This document shows positions 15,075-18,113 of a stretch of DNA of 18,113 nt, one piece after another (positions within the stretch are counted from its first letter, which is position 1; each line of letters starts with the position of its first letter). The translations under genes and the position numbers were made by a program. The stretch is taken from the NCBI GenBank assembly GCA_938084195.1, contig CALKDJ010000010.1, positions 1-18,113 of the forward strand. The letters are read 5' to 3'. The notes under the pieces are model-generated. The model was not told the DNA's origin, did no database searches, and worked only from the letters and a program-made list of their open reading frames with translations. The stretch comes from an uncultured Methylophilaceae bacterium. Lineage in GTDB: Bacteria; Pseudomonadota; Gammaproteobacteria; Burkholderiales; Methylophilaceae.

Positions 15075-16021
15075 GATACTTCATCTTCAACATTTACTTT
15101 TTTTCTAATTATAAATAATGGTCGATTGGTTACCTCTGTATGAATATAGCCAATATAAAGTGAAGTCATACCTAATGCCATAAGAACAATGCCAACAAAA
15201 AAGCTGTTTGCAACAATTACATAAGACAATGAACTGTATGTATTATTATCGAGTATATACTTATCAACCAACATCCAAGCAAACAATAAACCAAACACGC
15301 TAGAAATTATTACTCCTAAATAACCCGCCAACTTCAAAGGCAATAAAGAATATGAAGTTAAACTATTTATTGCCAAGTCGATTAACTTTGTCACAGTATA
15401 GCCTGGTTTGCCTGCTGTTCGATCTGGTGCAGAAAACTCAACAACTGATTTTTTAAAACCCATCCAGTCTGTTAATCCCCTGATTAAACGATTTCTTTCC
15501 GTGAAACCCCTTAGAGCGTCTACAACTATTTTATCTAACAATCTAAAATCAGTTGAACCCGATGCCATTTCTGTCTCACCAATAAAATTCATTGTCTTAT
15601 AAAATAATTTCGAACCCAATTTTTTTAATAAACTGCGATTTTTAAAATGCACTCTATGCGTCGTTACAATATCAGCGCCAGCTTCCCATTTTAATATTAA
15701 ACTAGAAATTACCTCAGGTGGATGCTGCAGGTCAGCGTCCATTATGATTAAGGCATCTGATTTCACGTAATGAATACCAGCAGTCAGGGCAATTTCTTTT
15801 CCAAAATTTCTGGATAACTCAACCAGTTTGACCTTCTTGTCCTTTTTTGTAAGCACTTCCAAAATGTCAACTGTATCATCAGTGCTTCCGTCATCAACGA
15901 ATAAATAGTCAAAAGTATACTTTTCTTTATGGATTTGAATTTCTTTTTTAACTGCAGTATATAAAGAGGGTATATTTTCTCTCTCATTATAAGTTGGTAT
16001 TAGAATTGTTATTTTTTTCAT
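15071..16021 (-). CDS. Polyprenyl-phosphate glycosyltransferase (GtrB/DPM1-like GT2)
   Basis: A 316-residue GT2 of the GtrB/dolichol-phosphate-mannose-synthase class. IPTYNERENI (8-17), FVDDGSTDDT (41-50), the ELSRNFGKE segment and DADLQHPPE (95-103) are the class hallmarks. Two transmembrane helices near 230-252 and 268-292 complete the GtrB layout. It transfers a sugar from a nucleotide donor to undecaprenyl phosphate, giving a lipid-linked donor for membrane glycosyltransferases that act outside. ATG at 16021 is the first start of the long operon, about 200 bases after the preceding gene. A likely partner is the multi-span protein at 1-425 or an enzyme beyond the window. Confidence 0.92.
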   Translation of the reverse strand: MKKITILIPTYNERENIPSLYTAVKKEIQIHKEKYTFDYLFVDDGSTDDTVDILEVLTKKDKKVKLVELSRNFGKEIALTAGIHYVKSDALIIMDADLQHPPEVISSLILKWEAGADIVTTHRVHFKNRSLLKKLGSKLFYKTMNFIGETEMASGSTDFRLLDKIVVDALRGFTERNRLIRGLTDWMGFKKSVVEFSAPDRTAGKPGYTVTKLIDLAINSLTSYSLLPLKLAGYLGVIISSVFGLLFAWMLVDKYILDNNTYSSLSYVIVANSFFVGIVLMALGMTSLYIGYIHTEVTNRPLFIIRKKVNVEDEVS

Positions 16022-16222
16022 TTAAATCTAATCTCTATTTTTGAGTCAAATCACCTAGTATATTTTTTAATTTATTTTAACATCTAATAAATTTTAATTC
16101 TAAAATTATAAAATCGTAAACAACTTATAGCCATCCATTGGAAAATGAAATATGTAAGCAAAGAAATTAAATTTACCTTGTATTAATCTACAAATATTTT
16201 CCAATCGAGCCACATTTGGTGT
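16022..16222 (-). promoter_or_regulatory. AT-rich gap, probable promoter region of the long operon
   Basis: About 200 bases without a gene, between the high-G+C glycosyltransferase fragment and the first gene of the AT-rich operon. On the minus strand a TATAAT hexamer lies at 16105-16110, some 84 bases before the first ATG; no good -35 sits at 17 bases from it, so the promoter call is weak. A perfect 10-bp inverted repeat (ATTGGAAAAT at 16137-16146, ATTTTCCAAT at 16196-16205) lies upstream of that hexamer. I found no JUMPstart/ops element (GGCGGTAG) for RfaH in this gap. Confidence 0.4.
16137..16205. repeat. Perfect 10-bp inverted repeat with 49-bp spacer
   Basis: ATTGGAAAAT at 16137-16146 and its exact reverse complement at 16196-16205. 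The match does not extend on either side. It lies at the junction between DNA of different base composition. It could be a remnant of a small mobile element, a regulator site or chance in AT-rich DNA. Confidence 0.5.
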
Positions 16223-17143
16223 TTATTTTTGATGTTTGAGTTTTACATTGTTAGACGTTGACTCAATTGGTTCTATTAGCGTCAATATCTGCAAGAGTTG
16301 ATTAGCGCTCTCTTTCCAAGTCAGCCATGGCATATTGACTGACTGGGGGTGCTGATCTGTTTTATAAAGAGCTAACCATTGTTCTAAACAGTATTTCAAC
16401 TCAGTCGGACTTTCAGCTATGAAATAGTGAGCATGCTCCCCCGCCACTTCCCGAAACACCGGAATATCCCGTGCAATGATGGGTAGCCTATTCTGCGCAG
16501 CTTCGATCAATGGCAAACCAAAGCCTTCGTCGTAAGAGGCTGCAATCAGGCAGGTGCTAATAGTATAGATTTTTTCGAGACATTCATCGCTGATGCCTTC
16601 AAACCAAAAAAGGCGTTTATTGAGCTCGGAGTGGTTGCGCAGTCGTTTTGACAGATCCTCAACTAACCAGCCTTCCTTTCCAACTAGGACTAAATTGATA
16701 TCGACATCCTGATGCCAAAGTAACTCAAAGGCATCCAGAACCTGAGTATGGCCCTTTCGTGTCTCTATAGTACCTACCATCAAAAAATTAGTACAATCGT
16801 TTAATCTAGAAAAGTTGACTTGATCGTCAATCGATAGTGGTTTGATTAGTGGTATGTGAGAGATATCTGCACCGAGATGAATCCAATTTACCTTGAATGG
16901 TATCGAACGTTTGGGATGATTGGTCTTTACCCACGAAGTTAAATCGTTAGCAACCGTATGTGAAATACAAACGGCGCCATCACTGTCTGCAACTACATCA
17001 AGCCAGCGAATGTGCCGTTTGGTATCTATAGGGCGGAAAAACTGTTCCTTCGAAATAGCTAGAATATCATTTACCAAAAACCTCACTCCAACTTCTCGCT
17101 GATAACAACCGATTCCAAGTGGCTCATCTTGAGGGTATTTCAC
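16223..17143 (-). pseudogene. N-terminally truncated family 4 glycosyltransferase
   Basis: A 306-residue frame that begins inside a GT4 enzyme. From VGVRFLVNDIL (18-28), which matches a strand late in the N-terminal GT-B lobe, it continues through CISHTVANDL, LMVGTIETRKGH (121-132), LVLVGKEGW and the nucleotide-sugar EGFGLPLIEA motif (206-215, the E-x7-E pair). The first roughly 80-100 residues of the N-terminal lobe are missing, so it is probably inactive. The start is GTG at 17143 with no sensible spacing to a ribosome-binding site. It may once have been the C-terminal part of a larger methyltransferase-glycosyltransferase fusion, because a broken methyltransferase fragment lies just upstream. 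Base composition is higher in G+C (30 of 60 at 16501-16560) than in the operon to its left (13 of 60 at 5041-5100). Confidence 0.72.
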
Positions 17144-17230
17144 CCCTAAATTATTTTCTTACTTAACTCTAATGGAAGTCACTGTTTTCAGTCTCAACTT
17201 TGTACTGATAACAATGGATTCCAAGTGGCT
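17099..17230. repeat. Imperfect direct repeat at the junction of two broken genes
   Basis: CTGATAACAA-NN-GATTCCAAGTGGCT occurs at 17099-17124 and 17205-17230, with two mismatches in 26 bases; weaker similarity reaches back to 17086 and 17193. One copy lies in the first codons of the glycosyltransferase fragment, read as PLGIGCYQRE. The other is at the end of the methyltransferase fragment, where its equivalent reading (LGIHCYQ) is in a different frame from the open one. This looks like a duplication or recombination scar. Confidence 0.65.
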
Positions 17231-17718
17231 ACAGGATTACTACTGTTTTTATGCTCATCAAAGTCAAAATCATATAGCTCAGTTTCCTCCTGATTAGGAG
17301 GCGAACCAGTTATGGAAGCGTAAAGATTAATTTGTGATTTGAAATATTCTTCAGATAATGGATCGATATCTTCATTAATGTACGGTCTAAGAAATCTAAA
17401 CTTATTAATTAACTCTAAACTTTCACCTACTCCAAATCCACCTGCATCATCTATTTTTTTTACATATTGATCTAAGGTATGAAACGTATAAATAATAAAT
17501 TGGTTATTTAGATTAGCAAATTATTCTGATTTCAATAGGTAGTTCTCAAGATCATCTAAATTTTCAAAATTGCTAATCAAACCCTTTATATCTAGGTTCG
17601 GCTCGACCTCTCTAAATAAAATCCTTCGCCAAGCATCTTTTACCACCAGACTATTTAATTTGACATTATCATTTTTTTTAAAACTTAAGCCTTTTTTTAA
17701 TTTATGTATAGATTCCAT
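17194..17718 (-). pseudogene. Broken N-terminal part of a large SAM-dependent methyltransferase
   Basis: From ATG at 17718 the frame codes for about 65 residues, meets TAA at 17521-17523, then stays open for another 108 codons to the TGA at 17194. The first part contains AWRRILFREVEPN and a LDDLENYLLKSE segment, which resemble the helical N-terminal repeat (AYRLLLGREP... LRxxFLxSPEF) of polysaccharide methyltransferases and glycosyltransferases. The second part has DIDPLSEEYFKSQINLYA and DFDFDEH, resembling the region just before the SAM-binding domain in such proteins. No SAM-binding glycine motif follows, so the catalytic domain is gone. A frame four residues longer starts at TTG 17727. The first part alone could be a short expressed protein, but homology across the stop argues for a nonsense mutation. 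Family call comes from recalled motifs only. Confidence 0.6.
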
Positions 17719-17757
17719 AGATTTCAAAATTTTTTAATTATCTTTTGAAAGGATCAT

Positions 17758-17823
17758 ATATCAACTTGATGATAACTGTTGATATCAAGTAAACAATAGC
17801 GCCATAAAGTTTGTTTAAACTTT
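17758..17823. repeat. Two dyad symmetries in the leader between ssrA and the first fragment
   Basis: The first dyad is ATATCAAC at 17758-17765 with GTTGATAT at 17778-17785 (8 bp, 12-base loop). The second is AAAGTTT-GTTT-AAACTTT at 17806-17823. Either may be a regulator site or an RNA hairpin; the second has no U tract following on the minus strand and so is not a clear terminator. Confidence 0.5.
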
Positions 17824-17840
17824 ACTCACTAGAGTGTCAA
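17812..17840 (-). promoter_or_regulatory. Possible sigma-70 promoter upstream of the broken methyltransferase gene
   Basis: On the minus strand a perfect TTGACA (+ strand 17835-17840) is followed after 17 bases by TAAACA (17812-17817), a weak -10. It points toward the fragment starting at 17718, leaving a leader of roughly 90 bases. The -10 overlaps an 18-bp dyad at 17806-17823. The original cluster may have been transcribed from here. Confidence 0.4.
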
Positions 17841-17941
17841 TTTGATAACTAAAAAAGTCATTGGGGGGTATGGTTAGCAAATGCCAAAGTTATTATATAT
17901 GTTATTATATATTGATGTTTTAGGTACTCTAGAAAATCTAA

Positions 17942-17962
17942 AACCCTCTGATAGCAAGGGTT
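17942..17962 (-). terminator. Hairpin terminator of ssrA
   Basis: On the minus strand AACCCT and AGGGTT pair around a nine-base loop, followed by TTAGATTTTC. This lies 14 bases after the CCA end of tmRNA, where a rho-independent terminator is expected. The U run is interrupted, so strength is uncertain. Confidence 0.65.
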
Positions 17963-17976
17963 ATAGATGGTTATAA

Positions 17977-18113
17977 TGGTGGAGCTGGGGGGAATCGAAC
18001 CCCCGTCCGCAAGCCCTCTGCAGGCAGTTCTACATACTTAGCTATGTTGTTTATGTTTAACTTTTACTTCACCAACAAGCAAGCAAATATAAAAGCGAGT
18101 TACCTTAAGTTTA
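17977..18113 (-). ncRNA. ssrA: tmRNA (3' part)
   Basis: The minus strand ends in GGACGGGGGTTCGATTCCCCCCAGCTCCACCA: a T-arm with the GGTTCGATTCC loop, the 3' half of the acceptor stem and an encoded CCA at 17977. The AGCTCCACCA end is that of gammaproteobacterial tmRNA. The bases before it (AAGTATGTAGAACTGC) resemble the end of the pseudoknot region and the strand leading to the tRNA-like domain. The 5' half of the tRNA-like domain and the peptide-tag frame lie beyond the right end of the window. tmRNA rescues stalled ribosomes with SmpB. The 3' end of ssrA is a well-known integration target for islands, which is relevant to the foreign-looking DNA beside it. Confidence 0.93.

Noticed and set aside
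17521..17727. Small stand-alone gene or insertion-sequence remnant
   Set aside because: The same frame continues past the TAA with family-consistent sequence, and there are no transposase motifs or terminal repeats.
17797..17808. JUMPstart/ops element for RfaH
   Set aside because: A GGCGCTATTG stretch on the minus strand looks faintly similar, but it departs from GGCGGTAGCGTG at key positions.
1..18113. CRISPR array, toxin-antitoxin pair or phage-defence system
   Set aside because: No regularly spaced repeats, no small paired genes with toxin motifs and no nuclease or helicase signatures were seen on either strand.

Overview
The window reads as the end of a low-G+C surface-polysaccharide (O-antigen or capsule) locus beside ssrA in a gammaproteobacterium. 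The host call rests on the sequence of the tmRNA 3' end and on a close match of one protein to enterobacterial WecE. I cannot name the genus; a marine gammaproteobacterium is a guess. All genes lie on the minus strand, so transcription runs from right to left.

Layout from right (upstream) to left. (1) 17977 to the window end: 3' part of ssrA (tmRNA), followed by a hairpin terminator. (2) 17194-17823: a possible promoter and a broken gene, resembling the N-terminal part of a large SAM-dependent methyltransferase, with an in-frame TAA and no catalytic domain. (3) 16223-17143: a GT4 glycosyltransferase lacking most of its N-terminal lobe and visibly richer in G+C than what follows. A 26-bp imperfect direct repeat links its start to the end of the broken methyltransferase. 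(4) 16022-16222: an AT-rich gap, probably the promoter region of the main operon. (5) 1-16021: twenty tightly packed genes, mostly overlapping or separated by a few bases, running off the left end.

The main operon starts with a polyprenyl-phosphate glycosyltransferase (GtrB/DPM1 type) and a UDP-GlcNAc 2-epimerase. A left-handed beta-helix acyltransferase and WecE follow, an apparent route to dTDP-4-amino-4,6-dideoxygalactose and its N-acyl form. Next come a GT2 glycosyltransferase, an FkbM methyltransferase, a GDPD-like phosphodiesterase, a HAD phosphatase, a nucleotidyltransferase, a SnoaL/NTF2-like protein, a cupin and a second nucleotidyltransferase. They are followed by an unfamiliar glycosyltransferase-like protein, an APH-type kinase-like protein, a sugar-phosphate cyclase, a short-chain dehydrogenase and a third nucleotidyltransferase. 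A GT2 glycosyltransferase, a Wzx flippase and the start of a multi-membrane-span protein (GT-C type or polymerase) close the window.

The most interesting part is 2646-6240: kinase-like protein, cyclase, dehydrogenase and nucleotidyltransferase, the first three coupled by overlaps. The cyclase belongs to the dehydroquinate-synthase superfamily, but its motifs look like the 2-epi-5-epi-valiolone synthase (EEVS) group, known from C7-cyclitol natural products, rather than AroB. I infer that this locus makes a nucleotide-activated cyclitol or carbocyclic sugar and builds it into a surface glycan. The operon also uses an unusual number of TTG start codons (six of twenty genes).
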